Below, piece by piece: positions 11,052 through 23,883 of a stretch of DNA of 64,000 nucleotides (within the stretch, counting starts at the first letter, position 1; the number at the start of each line of letters is the position of its first letter). The DNA comes from Intestinimonas sp. (GTDB lineage Bacteria; Bacillota; Clostridia; Oscillospirales; Oscillospiraceae): the NCBI GenBank assembly GCA_022653075.1, contig JALCSB010000010.1, forward strand, positions 44,932 through 108,931. Reading direction: 5' to 3'. Below the pieces are notes generated by a model. That model was not told the origin of the DNA, did no database searches, and was given only the letters and a program-made list of their open reading frames with translations. The translations under genes were made by a program, and so were the position numbers.

Positions 11052-11474
11052 TTACTTCTTGCCAGCCTTGGGCCGCTTCGCGCCATACTTGGAGCGGGCC
11101 TGCATACGACCGTTCACACCCTGAGCATCCAGCGTACCACGAATAATGTGATAACGCACGCCAGGCAGGTCCTTAACACGGCCGCCGCGGATCATGACCA
11201 CAGAGTGTTCCTGCAGGTTGTGGCCCACACCGGGAATATAAGCGGTCACTTCGTAGCCGTTGGTCAGACGCACACGGGCGATCTTACGCAGGGCGGAGTT
11301 CGGCTTCTTCGGAGTGGAAGTACGCACAGCCGTGCAGACACCACGCTTCTGAGGGGAAGGCAGTTCAGTCTCGCGGTTCTTCAGAGTGTTCAGGCCATAC
11401 TGCATGGCAGGAGAAGCGGACTTGTAAGTCACCTGCTGACGGCCCTTGCGAACGAGCTGATTAAACGTAGGCAT
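11052..11474 (-). CDS. rpsL: Small-subunit ribosomal protein S12
   Basis: 140 aa with the S12 signature ([42 protein letters not shown]). The lysine of KKPNSA and the lysine of GRVKDLPG, the classical streptomycin-resistance positions, are wild-type. Start ATG at 11474 behind AGGAGG. Located between the L7Ae-like gene and rpsG. Confidence 0.97.
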   Translation of the reverse strand: MPTFNQLVRKGRQQVTYKSASPAMQYGLNTLKNRETELPSPQKRGVCTAVRTSTPKKPNSALRKIARVRLTNGYEVTAYIPGVGHNLQEHSVVMIRGGRVKDLPGVRYHIIRGTLDAQGVNGRMQARSKYGAKRPKAGKK

Positions 11475-11549
11475 AATGTTCCTCCTTTCACAAATTCTCA
11501 AATTTATATTTTAACGGAATTTCTGGAAATTATTCCGCTAAAAACATTA

Positions 11550-11792
11550 TTAGCGCACCACGGCCGCTACGGCGGAACCAACGGCAATGCCGCACGCATC
11601 GCCCAGTTCCCGCATGGATGAAACCGCCACGGTGGGAACCGCGCGCTCGGCACACAGCGCCTTGATGGGTCCGGTTACGGCTGGGTCGGCGTTTTCCGCC
11701 AGATAAACGCAGACCACGCGCCTGTCATTCAGGGCACGGCGGGTCTGCTTCGCGCCCACGACTCTGGGTCCGGTCTTGAGTTCGGTCAGCAC
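11550..11792 (-). CDS. L7Ae/L30e-family RNA-binding protein (YbxF-like)
   Basis: 80 aa from a GTG at 11792 (G-rich ribosome-binding site just upstream). Small alpha-beta-alpha L7Ae fold; the visible pattern is LKTGPRVVGAKQTRRAL, then VVCVYLAENADP, then a C-terminal VGSAVAAVV strand. In Bacillus the equivalent ybxF sits between rpoC and rpsL, and its product binds kink-turn RNA. Same position here supports the call. It is the first gene behind a strong internal promoter. Confidence 0.85.
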   Translation of the reverse strand: MLTELKTGPRVVGAKQTRRALNDRRVVCVYLAENADPAVTGPIKALCAERAVPTVAVSSMRELGDACGIAVGSAVAAVVR

Positions 11793-11851
11793 CGTCGTCC
11801 CCCCTGTTCCAGGATTTACGGCAAAATGCGGGATTTTTCCCACAGTTCACT

Positions 11852-11872
11852 CTGCGCAGAAACACCTGCGCA
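11852..11872 (-). promoter_or_regulatory. Leader hairpin of the L7Ae-str transcript
   Basis: Perfect 7-base stem TGCGCAG/CTGCGCA with a 6-base loop, immediately downstream of the str promoter. Role unknown; it may stabilise the 5' end or bind the encoded RNA-binding protein. I do not see a clear kink-turn. Confidence 0.4.
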
Positions 11873-11879
11873 ATTTAAG

Positions 11880-11908
11880 ATTATATCATGACGTTTGCTG
11901 TTCGTCAA
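11880..11908 (-). promoter_or_regulatory. Sigma-A promoter of the L7Ae-rpsL-rpsG-fusA-tuf operon
   Basis: Minus strand -35 TTGACG (11908-11903), 17-base spacer, -10 TATAAT (11885-11880). It lies after the rpoC terminator, so the str genes can be transcribed separately from rpoBC. Confidence 0.8.
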
Positions 11909-11971
11909 GGATAAAAATATACAGACTATGACAATTCTTCTTTTTTCCTCTGAGCACAAACAGCAAAACAG

Positions 11972-12007
11972 GGCGACTCCGGTCCTGTTTCAGGTTCCGG
12001 AGCCGCC
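11972..12007 (-). terminator. Terminator after rpoC
   Basis: 11-base arms (11972-11982 with 11997-12007, one bulged base each side) followed on the minus strand by T-rich sequence. Separates rpoBC from the str operon. Confidence 0.7.
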
Positions 12008-12020
12008 TGAAACACCGTCT

Positions 12021-15794
<3,774 letters not shown>

Positions 15795-15815
15795 AGTGTG
15801 AATCGTCCTCCCTTA

Positions 15816-18800
15816 TTATTCCATATCATCATTTTTGTTGCCGGCATCCGCGGTGTTATCAAATGGCGCGCTATCCCCGCTGTCGGGCCCATCCGCACTG
15901 CCTCCAACCGCCAAATCATCTTCGTCGCTGTTCTCCTTCATCGTGTAACCGGCGGCTGAGAAAGCGGACTCGTCGGTGAAGTTGCCAAAATCGTCAAAGT
16001 CACGGCGGTCCGGCTGATAGTTGTCGTCGTCATCGTCGTCCTTCAGCTCGATCTCATTACCGCTGCTGTCCAGCACACGGACGTCCAGGCACAGGGCCTG
16101 CAATTCTTTTACCAAAACCTTGAAAGACTCCGGAACCCCGGGCTTAGGCACATTGTGGCCCTTCACGATGGCCTCGTAGGTGCGGACACGGCCGGTGACG
16201 TCGTCGGATTTCACCGTCAGAATTTCCTGAAGGGTATAGGCCGCGCCGTAAGCTTCCAGCGCCCAGACCTCCATCTCACCGAAGCGCTGGCCGCCGAACT
16301 GGGCTTTGCCGCCCAGCGGCTGCTGGGTCACCAGCGAATATGGGCCGGTGGAACGGGCATGGATCTTATCATCCACCAGATGGTGCAGCTTGAGGAAGTA
16401 GACATAGCCGACGGTGACACGGTTATCGAACCGTTCGCCGGTTCTGCCGTCATACAGCCAGCTCTTGCCGTCCTCCTTCAGACCGGCCGCGTGAAGCGTT
16501 GCGGCGATCTCCGGTTCGTTGGCGCCATTAAAAATAGGTGTGGCCACCTTCCAGCCCAGAGCCTTGGCGGCATAACCCAGATGGACCTCCAACACCTGGC
16601 CGATGTTCATACGCGAAGGTACGCCCAGAGGGTTCAGGACGATATCCAGCGGCGTGCCGTCCGGCATGAAGGGCATGTCCTCCTGCGGCAGGATGCGGGA
16701 GACAACGCCTTTGTTGCCATGACGGCCGGCCATTTTATCACCCACGCTGATTTTGCGCTTCTGGGCAATATAGACGCGGACCACCATGTTGACGCCGGGC
16801 GACAGCTCATCGCCCGCCTCGCGGGTAAATACCTTCACATCCACGATGATGCCGTATTCGCCGTGGGGCACTTTTAAAGAGGTATCACGAACCTCGCGGG
16901 CTTTCTCACCGAAGATGGCGCGCAGCAGGCGCTCCTCGGCGGTGAGGTCGGTCTCACCTTTGGGCGTGACCTTACCCACCAGAATGTCGCCGGCGCGGAC
17001 TTCCGCACCCACACGGATGATGCCCCGCTCGTCCAGGTCCTTCAGCGCATCTTCGCCTACATTGGGGATATCGCGGGTAATCTCCTCGGGGCCCAGCTTG
17101 GTGTCGCGGGACTCCGTCTCGTATTCCTCGATGTGGATGGAGGTGAATACATCCTCCTTTACCATACGCTCGTTGAGCAGGATGGCATCCTCGTAGTTGT
17201 AGCCTTCCCACGTCATAAAACCCATGAGTATGTTCTTGCCCAAACTGATTTCGCCCTGACTGGTAGAGGGTCCGTCGACGATAACGTCGCCCTTCTCCAC
17301 CCGGTCGCCGGCGGAGACAATGGGCCGCTGGTTGATACAGGTGCCGTGGTTGGAGCGCATAAACTTGGTCAGCTTATAGTCAGTCACCGTTCCGCTGTCA
17401 TAGCGGACGGTTACATGGTCGGCGGCCACGCGGGCAATCTCGCCGGCCTCTTCTGCCAGGAACGCCACCTCGGAATCAATGCAGTTTTTATGCTCCTGCC
17501 CGGTGGCCACAATCGGCGCTTCGGTAGTCAGCAGCGGCACGGCCTGCCGCTGCATGTTGGCGCCCATGAGGGCACGGTTGGCATCGTCATTTTCCAGGAA
17601 GGGGATCATGGCGGTGGCGATGGACACCATCATCTTAGGGGATACGTCGATGTAGTCCACCTGTTCACGGTCCACCTCGATAATTTCATTGCGGTGGCGG
17701 CAGGTAATCCGCTCATGAATCAGATGATTATTCTCATCCACCGGCTCGGTGGCCTGAGCGATGGTATACTCATCCTCCACATCGGCGGTCATATATTCAA
17801 TGGTGCCGGTCAGGCATCCGGTGGCCTTATCCACCTTGCGGTAGGGTGCCTCGATGAATCCATACCGGTTGATACGGGCATAGGAGGCCAAGTAGGAGAT
17901 AAGGCCGATATTCGGGCCTTCTGGCGTCTCAATGGGGCACAGACGGCCGTAGTGACTGTAATGGACATCCCGGACATCAAAGGAGGCGCGGTCACGGGAC
18001 AGGCCGCCGGGCCCGAGGGCGGACAGGCGGCGCTTGTGAGTCAGCTCGGCCAGCGGGTTGGTCTGGTCCATAAACTGGCTTAGGGGACTGCTGCCGAAGA
18101 ACTCTTTAATGGAGGCGGTGACCGGACGAATATTGATGAGAGACTGCGGTGTCACAATATCCAGGTCCTGAATGGTCATGCGCTCTCGGATGACACGCTC
18201 CATACGGCTAAACCCAATGCGGAACTGATTTTGCAGCAGCTCACCCACGCAGCGCAGACGGCGGTTACCCAAATGGTCGATGTCGTCGGGTCCCATTAGG
18301 CCGCACGCCAGACAGTTGAGGCAGTTAATGGAGGCCATCATATCCTCCACAATGATGTGCTTAGGGATCAGCTCGTCAATGCGTTCCCGAATAGCCTCCT
18401 TCATGCCGTCCAGGTCATCGCCATACTGTTCCATCAGCTCACTGAGCACGGGGAAGAATACCTTCTCGGTAACGCCCAGCGCCTCCAGCTCTTCGTCTGA
18501 CAGGGGGATGAAGTTCTTCATGTCCACCATATTGTTGGAAAACACCTTGACCTGAGTATCTTCCAAATCCACTACGGCCTCGCTGACGCCCTTGGCGTCC
18601 AGCTCCCGGGCACGCTCGCGGGTCAGGACCTCACCGGCCTCGGCCAAAATCTCTCCGGTCATGGGATCGGCCACCGGCTGGGCCAGCTTTTGGCCGTTAA
18701 GGCGCTGCCAGATGGACAGCTTTTTATTGAATTTATAGCGGCCCACGGCGGACAGGTCATAGCGCCGGGGGTCGAAAAACAACGTGGCCAGCAGGGACTC

Positions 18801-19550
18801 GGAGGAATCCACCGTGGGCGGCTCACCGGGGCGCAGCTTGCGATAGATCTCAAGCAGCGCGTCCTCCCGTGTCTTACAGGGGTCCTTTTCAATGGTGGAA
18901 AGGATACGGGGGTCCTCACCGAACATGTCGATAATCTCCGCATCGGTCTGCGGGCCTACGGCACGGATAAGGCAGGTGATGGGCAGCTTACGGTTCTTAT
19001 CGATGCGGACGTAGAACACATCGGACAGGTCCGTCTCATATTCCAGCCACGCGCCGCGGTAAGGGATTACGGTGGACGTATAGGTGTAATTGTCCGTCTT
19101 GTCGGTAGTGCGCCCGTAATAGACACCGGGGGAACGGACGATCTGAGAGACGATAACGCGCTCAGCGCCGTTAATGACAAAGGTGCCGGCCTTGGTCATC
19201 AGGGGGAAATCTCCCATGAAAATCTCCTGCTCCTTGATTTCCTCCGTCTCTTTGTTGCGCAGACGCACCAGCACCTTAATGGGCGCGGCATAGGTGGCAT
19301 CCCGTGCCTTGCACTCCTGCACCGAATATTTGGGTGGCTCGTCCATGGAGTAGTCAATAAAGGAAAGCTCCAGATTGCCCGCGTAGTCGGTGATTGAGGC
19401 CACATCCTTGAATACTTCTTTCAGACCGGTGTCCAGAAACCACTGATAGGACTTTTTCTGCACCTCCAGCAGATTCGGCATGTCCAGAATCTCCTGGTGG
19501 CGGGCGTAGCTTTTGCGCAAGGTCTTCCCATAATAGACATCCTTGACCAT
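15816..19550 (-). CDS. rpoB: RNA polymerase subunit beta
   Basis: About 1244 aa. Rifampicin-pocket region ([20 protein letters not shown], then [16 protein letters not shown]) is wild-type. The C-terminal [20 protein letters not shown] and the beta-prime clamp contact follow. Homologues begin [13 protein letters not shown], so I take the ATG at 19550; ATG 19562 and GTG 19589 are alternatives and none has a convincing ribosome-binding site. The protein ends in an acidic Asp/Glu/Gly/Ser-rich tail of roughly 75 residues, beginning at a run of six Asp, beyond the conserved end of beta. rplJ-rplL are not upstream. Confidence 0.96.
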   Translation of the reverse strand: MVKDVYYGKTLRKSYARHQEILDMPNLLEVQKKSYQWFLDTGLKEVFKDVASITDYAGNLELSFIDYSMDEPPKYSVQECKARDATYAAPIKVLVRLRNKETEEIKEQEIFMGDFPLMTKAGTFVINGAERVIVSQIVRSPGVYYGRTTDKTDNYTYTSTVIPYRGAWLEYETDLSDVFYVRIDKNRKLPITCLIRAVGPQTDAEIIDMFGEDPRILSTIEKDPCKTREDALLEIYRKLRPGEPPTVDSSESLLATLFFDPRRYDLSAVGRYKFNKKLSIWQRLNGQKLAQPVADPMTGEILAEAGEVLTRERARELDAKGVSEAVVDLEDTQVKVFSNNMVDMKNFIPLSDEELEALGVTEKVFFPVLSELMEQYGDDLDGMKEAIRERIDELIPKHIIVEDMMASINCLNCLACGLMGPDDIDHLGNRRLRCVGELLQNQFRIGFSRMERVIRERMTIQDLDIVTPQSLINIRPVTASIKEFFGSSPLSQFMDQTNPLAELTHKRRLSALGPGGLSRDRASFDVRDVHYSHYGRLCPIETPEGPNIGLISYLASYARINRYGFIEAPYRKVDKATGCLTGTIEYMTADVEDEYTIAQATEPVDENNHLIHERITCRHRNEIIEVDREQVDYIDVSPKMMVSIATAMIPFLENDDANRALMGANMQRQAVPLLTTEAPIVATGQEHKNCIDSEVAFLAEEAGEIARVAADHVTVRYDSGTVTDYKLTKFMRSNHGTCINQRPIVSAGDRVEKGDVIVDGPSTSQGEISLGKNILMGFMTWEGYNYEDAILLNERMVKEDVFTSIHIEEYETESRDTKLGPEEITRDIPNVGEDALKDLDERGIIRVGAEVRAGDILVGKVTPKGETDLTAEERLLRAIFGEKAREVRDTSLKVPHGEYGIIVDVKVFTREAGDELSPGVNMVVRVYIAQKRKISVGDKMAGRHGNKGVVSRILPQEDMPFMPDGTPLDIVLNPLGVPSRMNIGQVLEVHLGYAAKALGWKVATPIFNGANEPEIAATLHAAGLKEDGKSWLYDGRTGERFDNRVTVGYVYFLKLHHLVDDKIHARSTGPYSLVTQQPLGGKAQFGGQRFGEMEVWALEAYGAAYTLQEILTVKSDDVTGRVRTYEAIVKGHNVPKPGVPESFKVLVKELQALCLDVRVLDSSGNEIELKDDDDDDNYQPDRRDFDDFGNFTDESAFSAAGYTMKENSDEDDLAVGGSADGPDSGDSAPFDNTADAGNKNDDME

Positions 19551-19594
19551 GTTGTTCAGCATTCCGAAAATCACACTCCATTTTCTCACACTGT

Positions 19595-19622
19595 GGGTCG
19601 AAACGCGAGAGATTTCCGACCC
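19595..19622 (-). promoter_or_regulatory. Hairpin in the rpoB leader
   Basis: GGGTCG (19622-19617) pairs with CGACCC (19600-19595) across a 16-base loop, just upstream of the rpoB start region. No T-run follows, so it is not a terminator; its role is unknown. Confidence 0.35.
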
Positions 19623-19811
19623 ATTTCGTCGTATTCACTGTTCATCTATCGTCAAATCAACAAAAAGCGCCTCTGCTCCCGGTTTTGATACACCCGAAAA
19701 CGTTGTCTTGATGTTTGCCTGTTCCCTTGCGCCGTTCTGCTGAAAATGCTATACTCATGGTGTTGATTTGGCAGAGTGGCAAAAAAGGGTATGGACGTAT
19801 AAAAGCATTTT

Positions 19812-19840
19812 AGTATACCATGTCTGTGCTGTACTGTCAA
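19812..19840 (-). promoter_or_regulatory. Sigma-A promoter of rpoBC
   Basis: Minus strand -35 TTGACA (19840-19835), 17-base spacer, -10 TATACT (19817-19812). It gives rpoB a leader of about 250 bases. Confidence 0.85.
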
Positions 19841-19925
19841 GTCTTTCCCGTGTTGCAGAGGGATGAGTCCGGAGTAATCCGGGCTTTTTTTGTTTCCCGC
19901 ACTCTATCGTTCGGGAGGTTTCACG

Positions 19926-21257
19926 ATGTTTTTCGCCGTTTCATTCCGGCATGACCGTCCTGTCGCATATCTGTGCGCCATTGGCGGAGGGTGGCTGCTT
20001 CTGGCGGCCTTACTTCGCTGCCGTTTTCTGTCACTGGGTAGCGGCGTCTTCGTCGCCTGCTGTCTGCTGGCGCTGGCCGCACTCTCTCTGCTCCTCCTGT
20101 TCCGGTGGGGCAAACTTTCCAGCCGGGGGGTCCTGCTGTGCCTGCTCCCCGTCGGTCTTGCTGTTTTTCTGCGGTGCCTGTGTCTGGACTATACCTCCAA
20201 TGATTATTTGGTCTTTCTCTCCGACTGGGCCGCTTTTTTTCGGGAAAACGGTGGTTGGGCCGCCCTACGCCTGCCTAAAGGTAATTATAACGTCCCCTAT
20301 CTCTACTTTCTGGCCGCCATCTCCTATTTTCCGGTTCCAGACCTGTACGCCATCAAACTGTTCTCCATCCTGTTTGACGTCATTCTTGCCTGGGGCGGAA
20401 TGCGGTTGGTCCATGCACTGACGCCGGAGCGGATTGGAGGACCGGCCGCCGCCTTCTGCGTCCTTCTTCTGCTGCCCACTGTGATTCTCAACGGCGCGCT
20501 CTGGGCGCAATGCGACTCCATCTACGCGGCCTTTTGTATCCACGCACTGGCCTCCGCGCTGGAGCGGCGGTCGGCGCAGTCGGTCCTTCTGGTGGCGCTG
20601 GCCTTCTCCTTTAAATTACAGACCGTTTTCCTCCTGCCGCTGTGGTGTGCGCTGTGGCTTGCCGGCCGCATCAAATTCCGTCATCTTCTGCTTTTTCCCG
20701 CTGTCAGCGCCGCTGTCTGTCTGCCAGCGCTCCTTCTGGGAAAGCCACTGGGCGATATACTGGGAATTTATTTAGGCCAGACTACAGAATACAGTAATTA
20801 CCTCACTTTAAACGCTCCTTCGGTCTACGCATTACTTCCTTTTGAAATAACATCTAATATACCAGCCGCTGCCCATCTGGGTATTCTGTCCGCCTTTGCG
20901 GCGGTGGGCGTAATTCTCCTGCTTCTGTTTTTTCGTCGCCATAAAATTACGGATCAGGCGCTTTTTCTAACCGCCCTATTTTTCGCTGTGGGGATTCCCT
21001 TTCTCCTGCCGCATATGCACGACCGTTACTTTTTTCTAGCGGATGTACTGACGCTGTGCTGGTCGTGTTTTCGCCCCCGGCGCATCGTTTTCACCGCAGC
21101 CGTTCAAATTGCTTCGCTGGGTGCCTATTACGCCTATCTGTCAATGCACTACCTCTTTCCCATGGCCTGGGGGGCGCTGCTTTTGCTGGCTGTACTGCCG
21201 GCTGTGCTATATTTTCTGATCCGGGAACTTGCAGCATATCAGTCATCTTTCCCTTAA
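19926..21257 (+). CDS. Multi-membrane-spanning glycosyltransferase, Gpi18-like (COG5542 type)
   Basis: 443 aa with roughly ten hydrophobic helices. An acidic loop after the first helices (CLDYTSNDYLVFLSDWAAFF) resembles the catalytic loop of GT-C fold enzymes, and the segments NYNVPYLYFLAAISYFP and NGALWAQCDSIYAAF match the bacterial Gpi18-like mannosyltransferase group. These use polyprenyl-phosphate sugars at the outer face of the membrane. The donor and acceptor here cannot be read from sequence. Start ATG 19926 with GGAGG seven bases upstream. Divergent from rpoB and followed by a terminator, so monocistronic. Confidence 0.75.
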   Translation: MFFAVSFRHDRPVAYLCAIGGGWLLLAALLRCRFLSLGSGVFVACCLLALAALSLLLLFRWGKLSSRGVLLCLLPVGLAVFLRCLCLDYTSNDYLVFLSDWAAFFRENGGWAALRLPKGNYNVPYLYFLAAISYFPVPDLYAIKLFSILFDVILAWGGMRLVHALTPERIGGPAAAFCVLLLLPTVILNGALWAQCDSIYAAFCIHALASALERRSAQSVLLVALAFSFKLQTVFLLPLWCALWLAGRIKFRHLLLFPAVSAAVCLPALLLGKPLGDILGIYLGQTTEYSNYLTLNAPSVYALLPFEITSNIPAAAHLGILSAFAAVGVILLLLFFRRHKITDQALFLTALFFAVGIPFLLPHMHDRYFFLADVLTLCWSCFRPRRIVFTAAVQIASLGAYYAYLSMHYLFPMAWGALLLLAVLPAVLYFLIRELAAYQSSFP

Positions 21258-21274
21258 ACTCATCTGTTTTCGCA

Positions 21275-21309
21275 GGGAGAACTGCAGATTTGCGGTTCCC
21301 CCTTTTTAT
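21275..21309 (+). terminator. Terminator after the glycosyltransferase gene
   Basis: Hairpin GGGA-GAAC...GTTC-CCC with one or two mismatches, followed by T5. Confidence 0.65.
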
Positions 21310-21355
21310 TCACAGAAAGTTCATACTCTTTCCCCAAAAAAGCTCTTGAAAGAGT

Positions 21356-21384
21356 TTGACATGGCGGCAACAACGTGTTACAAT
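21356..21384 (+). promoter_or_regulatory. Sigma-A promoter of the 96-aa gene
   Basis: -35 TTGACA (21356-21361), 17-base spacer, -10 TACAAT (21379-21384), 39 bases upstream of the start codon. Confidence 0.75.
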
Positions 21385-21423
21385 TTGGTTACAGTTTTTA
21401 ATGATTGGTAACAGGAGGTCATT

Positions 21424-21714
21424 ATGGCATCTGAAAAATTCCCACTCGTATATAAAGGTCATCCATTGCGCCGTAAGGATAATCTGATTTATTACGGCAG
21501 CATGGCAGAAAAATATATTATTATGCTGCAAGTCGTGGATAGTAAAAAGGACGATGATTTAAACGTAGCCACCCGCGTGTCGGTTCAGTTGCAGCTGACC
21601 GACCCCGACCTTAAAAGCCGTGACCGCGTGGTTAAAAAGAGTGAAAAGGAAAGCCTGTATGCTGCCATGGATGTGGCGGCTGTCTGGCTGGATCGGGCCC
21701 TCGCCGGAAAGTAA
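21424..21714 (+). CDS. Conserved-looking small cytoplasmic protein, function unknown
   Basis: 96 aa from ATG 21424 with ACAGGAGGT upstream and a strong sigma-A promoter. No signal peptide or membrane segment. It begins with a beta-rich half (FPLVYKGHPLRRKDNLIYYG, then KYIIMLQVVD) and ends with an amphipathic helix (SLYAAMDVAAVWLDRALAG). The mixed charge and high beta content suggest a small globular protein. I cannot name the family. It precedes the SH3-NlpC/P60 gene by 66 bases without a clear terminator, so the two may be cotranscribed. Confidence 0.75.
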   Translation: MASEKFPLVYKGHPLRRKDNLIYYGSMAEKYIIMLQVVDSKKDDDLNVATRVSVQLQLTDPDLKSRDRVVKKSEKESLYAAMDVAAVWLDRALAGK

Positions 21715-21780
21715 AAGCTTCAGATATGCAGAGAAGCTGACTGGATAATTAAGTAGAGAGAAAGACGGAGGTCCTTACCG

Positions 21781-22680
21781 ATGATAACGCCAAACCGACT
21801 GCTGAAAGCCGCTGTTCTGTCATTTACCATCACCGCCATGTGTACGATGGGTGCGTCTGCCGCCTGTCTGGGCGCTGGCTCTGTAACCGCCGGGGCACTT
21901 CGCCTGCGGGATGCTCCTTCTACCGCAGGCAGTATTTTAGCTACCGCTTCCGAAGGCTCCAAGGTAGTTGTCTTAGATAACTCCTCGGACGGCTGGTATC
22001 AGGTCAGCTACGACAATGTACAAGGTTACATGTCCGCCGACTGGGTCGATTTGCTCCAGACCGCTACCTGCGATTTAGGCCGCGGCGCGGTAACGACCAG
22101 CGGCAGCACATTGAACCTCCGCTCCAAGCCGGGTACGGACGGAAGCATTCTCACCTCCATTCCCAACGGGGTGGTGCTTCAGCTGGACGGTGTGACCGGC
22201 GGCTGGTATTTGGTTACATATAGCGGAAAGACAGGCTATGTCAGCAGCGATTACATTGCTCCCACCAGCGATCCTATAACCGACTCTGCGGCCGCCGTCT
22301 CTCAAAGTAATCTCGGCTCTCAGATTGCCGCCTACGCGCAGAATTATCTGGGTTGCAAATATGTATACGGAGCCAATGGCCCCTCGTGTTTTGACTGCTC
22401 CGGTTTTACCAAGTACGTCTATGCCCAGTTTGGCTACACGCTGAACCGTACAGCTACCGGTCAGCTGTCGAATGGTGTTTCCGTCTCAAAGGGTGAGTTG
22501 CAGCCCGGCGATTTGGTCTTCTTCCGTCACAACACCAGTAAACCTGTTTCTCATGTGGGGATTTATATCGGCGGGGGAAAGTTTATCCACGCCTCTACCA
22601 ATGCTTATAAGGTCCAGATCAATGATCTTTCCTCTGGCTATTATGCCGGTGTCTATGTCTATGGCCGCCACGTTGCGTAA
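21781..22680 (+). CDS. Secreted SH3b-SH3b-NlpC/P60 cell-wall hydrolase
   Basis: 299 aa. A signal peptide (residues 1 to about 28, ending GASA) is followed by two bacterial SH3 domains (GALRLRDAPSTAGSIL and STLNLRSKPGTDGSIL), which bind peptidoglycan. A C-terminal NlpC/P60 domain follows, with catalytic Cys in SCFDCSGFTKYVY, His in SHVGIYIGGG and a second polar residue in KFIHAST. The family cleaves D-gamma-glutamyl-diaminopimelate bonds in stem peptides; likely role in wall turnover or spore/daughter-cell separation. Start ATG with GGAGG nearby. A strong bidirectional hairpin ends the transcript. Confidence 0.9.
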   Translation: MITPNRLLKAAVLSFTITAMCTMGASAACLGAGSVTAGALRLRDAPSTAGSILATASEGSKVVVLDNSSDGWYQVSYDNVQGYMSADWVDLLQTATCDLGRGAVTTSGSTLNLRSKPGTDGSILTSIPNGVVLQLDGVTGGWYLVTYSGKTGYVSSDYIAPTSDPITDSAAAVSQSNLGSQIAAYAQNYLGCKYVYGANGPSCFDCSGFTKYVYAQFGYTLNRTATGQLSNGVSVSKGELQPGDLVFFRHNTSKPVSHVGIYIGGGKFIHASTNAYKVQINDLSSGYYAGVYVYGRHVA

Positions 22681-22702
22681 GACATATTGTCTCTACTTTT
22701 TT

Positions 22703-22735
22703 AAAGGGTGTGCAGGATCGTCCTGCACACCCTTT
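22703..22735 (+). terminator. Terminator after the NlpC/P60 gene
   Basis: 15-base perfect stem (22703-22717 with 22721-22735), 3-base loop, followed by TTTTG-like sequence. Confidence 0.8.
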
Positions 22736-22813
22736 TGAATTTTCATAAGGGAAATGGTATCCGGCCATACAAAAACGCAGCCGTCCCACCGCGCGTCGTT
22801 TCCGCTCAATGCA

Positions 22814-22843
22814 AAACCGGCCTGTCATACGGCAGGCCGGTTT
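22814..22843 (-). terminator. Terminator after the Cys-tail gene
   Basis: 11-base perfect stem AAACCGGCCTG/CAGGCCGGTTT with an 8-base loop, just below the stop codon of the minus-strand gene at 22852. Confidence 0.7.
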
Positions 22844-22851
22844 CTACTTTT

Positions 22852-23235
22852 TTACTGCTCGTCCGGGTCCTTGGGCTCCTCAGGCGGAACCTCCGTCTCG
22901 CAGCCACAGTTGCAGCCGCAGCCACAGTCCGTGGAATCTACGTCGACCACCGATGCATTCGCCTTCTTAATATCGCTGATCTTGGTATTGTTTTCCTCAA
23001 TGCGGGTCTTAGCGGCGGTAATCTTCTCACACAGCGCAACATAAGCCGCTTCAGGAGCCATGCCGCGTTCCGCATAATAGAGCTTTCCAATTTCAATATA
23101 GGCGCGCTTAATCGCGTCTTCCTCGGTCGTATTGGCAATATTCAGCTTGGCTACATCGGTCATAACCTTGGCTTTGGCAACACCGGACTGGGCCAGGTCC
23201 AAGGCTCGATTTTTGAGTTCTTCAAAAGAAGTCAT
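22852..23235 (-). CDS. Unknown protein with coiled-coil body and Cys/Gly cluster tail
   Basis: 127 aa. The body is helical and charged with heptad-like spacing (LKNRALDLAQSGVAKAKVMT, EKITAAKTRIEENNTKISD). After about residue 100 comes a cysteine cluster, DCGCGCNCGC, followed by an acidic PEEPKDPDEQ end. The same overall plan, a helical segment plus a terminal metal-binding-like Cys knot, occurs in small clostridial proteins that are not characterised. The Cys pattern could bind Zn or an Fe-S cluster; that is inference. Monocistronic, with its own promoter and terminator. Confidence 0.8.
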   Translation of the reverse strand: MTSFEELKNRALDLAQSGVAKAKVMTDVAKLNIANTTEEDAIKRAYIEIGKLYYAERGMAPEAAYVALCEKITAAKTRIEENNTKISDIKKANASVVDVDSTDCGCGCNCGCETEVPPEEPKDPDEQ

Positions 23236-23272
23236 ATAAAAACCCCCTGTTTTTTATTTGGAATCTGGTTTC

Positions 23273-23301
23273 ATTGTATACGCTCTCCCAGTTGGGCGCA
23301 A
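23273..23301 (-). promoter_or_regulatory. Probable promoter of the Cys-tail gene
   Basis: Minus strand -35 TTGCGC (23301-23296), 17-base spacer, -10 TACAAT (23278-23273). The rest of the gap up to 23484 is AT-rich, and I see no gene in it. Confidence 0.5.
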
Positions 23302-23484
23302 GATGTCTTAGCGGAAATTAACAAACTTTTTATTTTTCTTTCTCCAAATTTTAATTTTAACCTTTTCGTTATCTTTCCACCGGAAAATTTTATTATTTAG
23401 ATAACTTTTTCCATTCCTTTGGATTTCTATGAGTTCAAAGCAGCCCTACGCCGTGGGCTTCCCCGCCACATCCTTTTGTCTGGT

Positions 23485-23883
23485 TTATTGGTGCCTCTGA
23501 AAGGCAAAAAAGCGCTGTCCCAAATAATTCAGCACGGTATAGAGGCCCATGCCCAGCAGCTTTGTAACACGCTCCCGCCAGACCGGCGTGAGCAGTCCCG
23601 AAAACCCGACCGTCAGAAGGCGCGCGGCGCCGTACGCCGCCCCATAACAGACCAGCACGTTGAGTGCAAACTTTACCGCAGACCGCGCCACGGTCTCCTG
23701 GCTGTGGAAAGTGAACCGTCGGTTCAAAAAAAAGCTCATAGCCGCGCCCGCTGCGTAGGCAATGGCGGTGGAGGGCCAGTAGCCCAACCCTTCCAGGGCG
23801 AACATCAGGAAGGCCGAGAGCAACGTGTTTCCCACACCCACCAGCAGGAACTTTGGAATACTCGCGTCAATCAGTTTTGCCAT
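23485..23883 (-). CDS. GtrA-family membrane protein
   Basis: 132 aa, four transmembrane helices; the segment GYWPSTAIAYAAGAAMSFFLNRRFTF carries the GtrA/DPMS signature (NRRFTF after the second helix). GtrA proteins work with GtrB-type glycosyltransferases, probably flipping or positioning polyprenyl-phosphate sugars. It overlaps the end of the upstream GT2 gene by 17 bases, which supports a functional pair. Confidence 0.88.
   Translation of the reverse strand: MAKLIDASIPKFLLVGVGNTLLSAFLMFALEGLGYWPSTAIAYAAGAAMSFFLNRRFTFHSQETVARSAVKFALNVLVCYGAAYGAARLLTVGFSGLLTPVWRERVTKLLGMGLYTVLNYLGQRFFAFQRHQ

Noticed and set aside
19866..19892. Small CCGGA/TCCGG hairpin followed by T7 on the plus strand
   Set aside because: Only a 5-base stem and no plus-strand gene upstream to terminate; probably chance, or a leader element at most.
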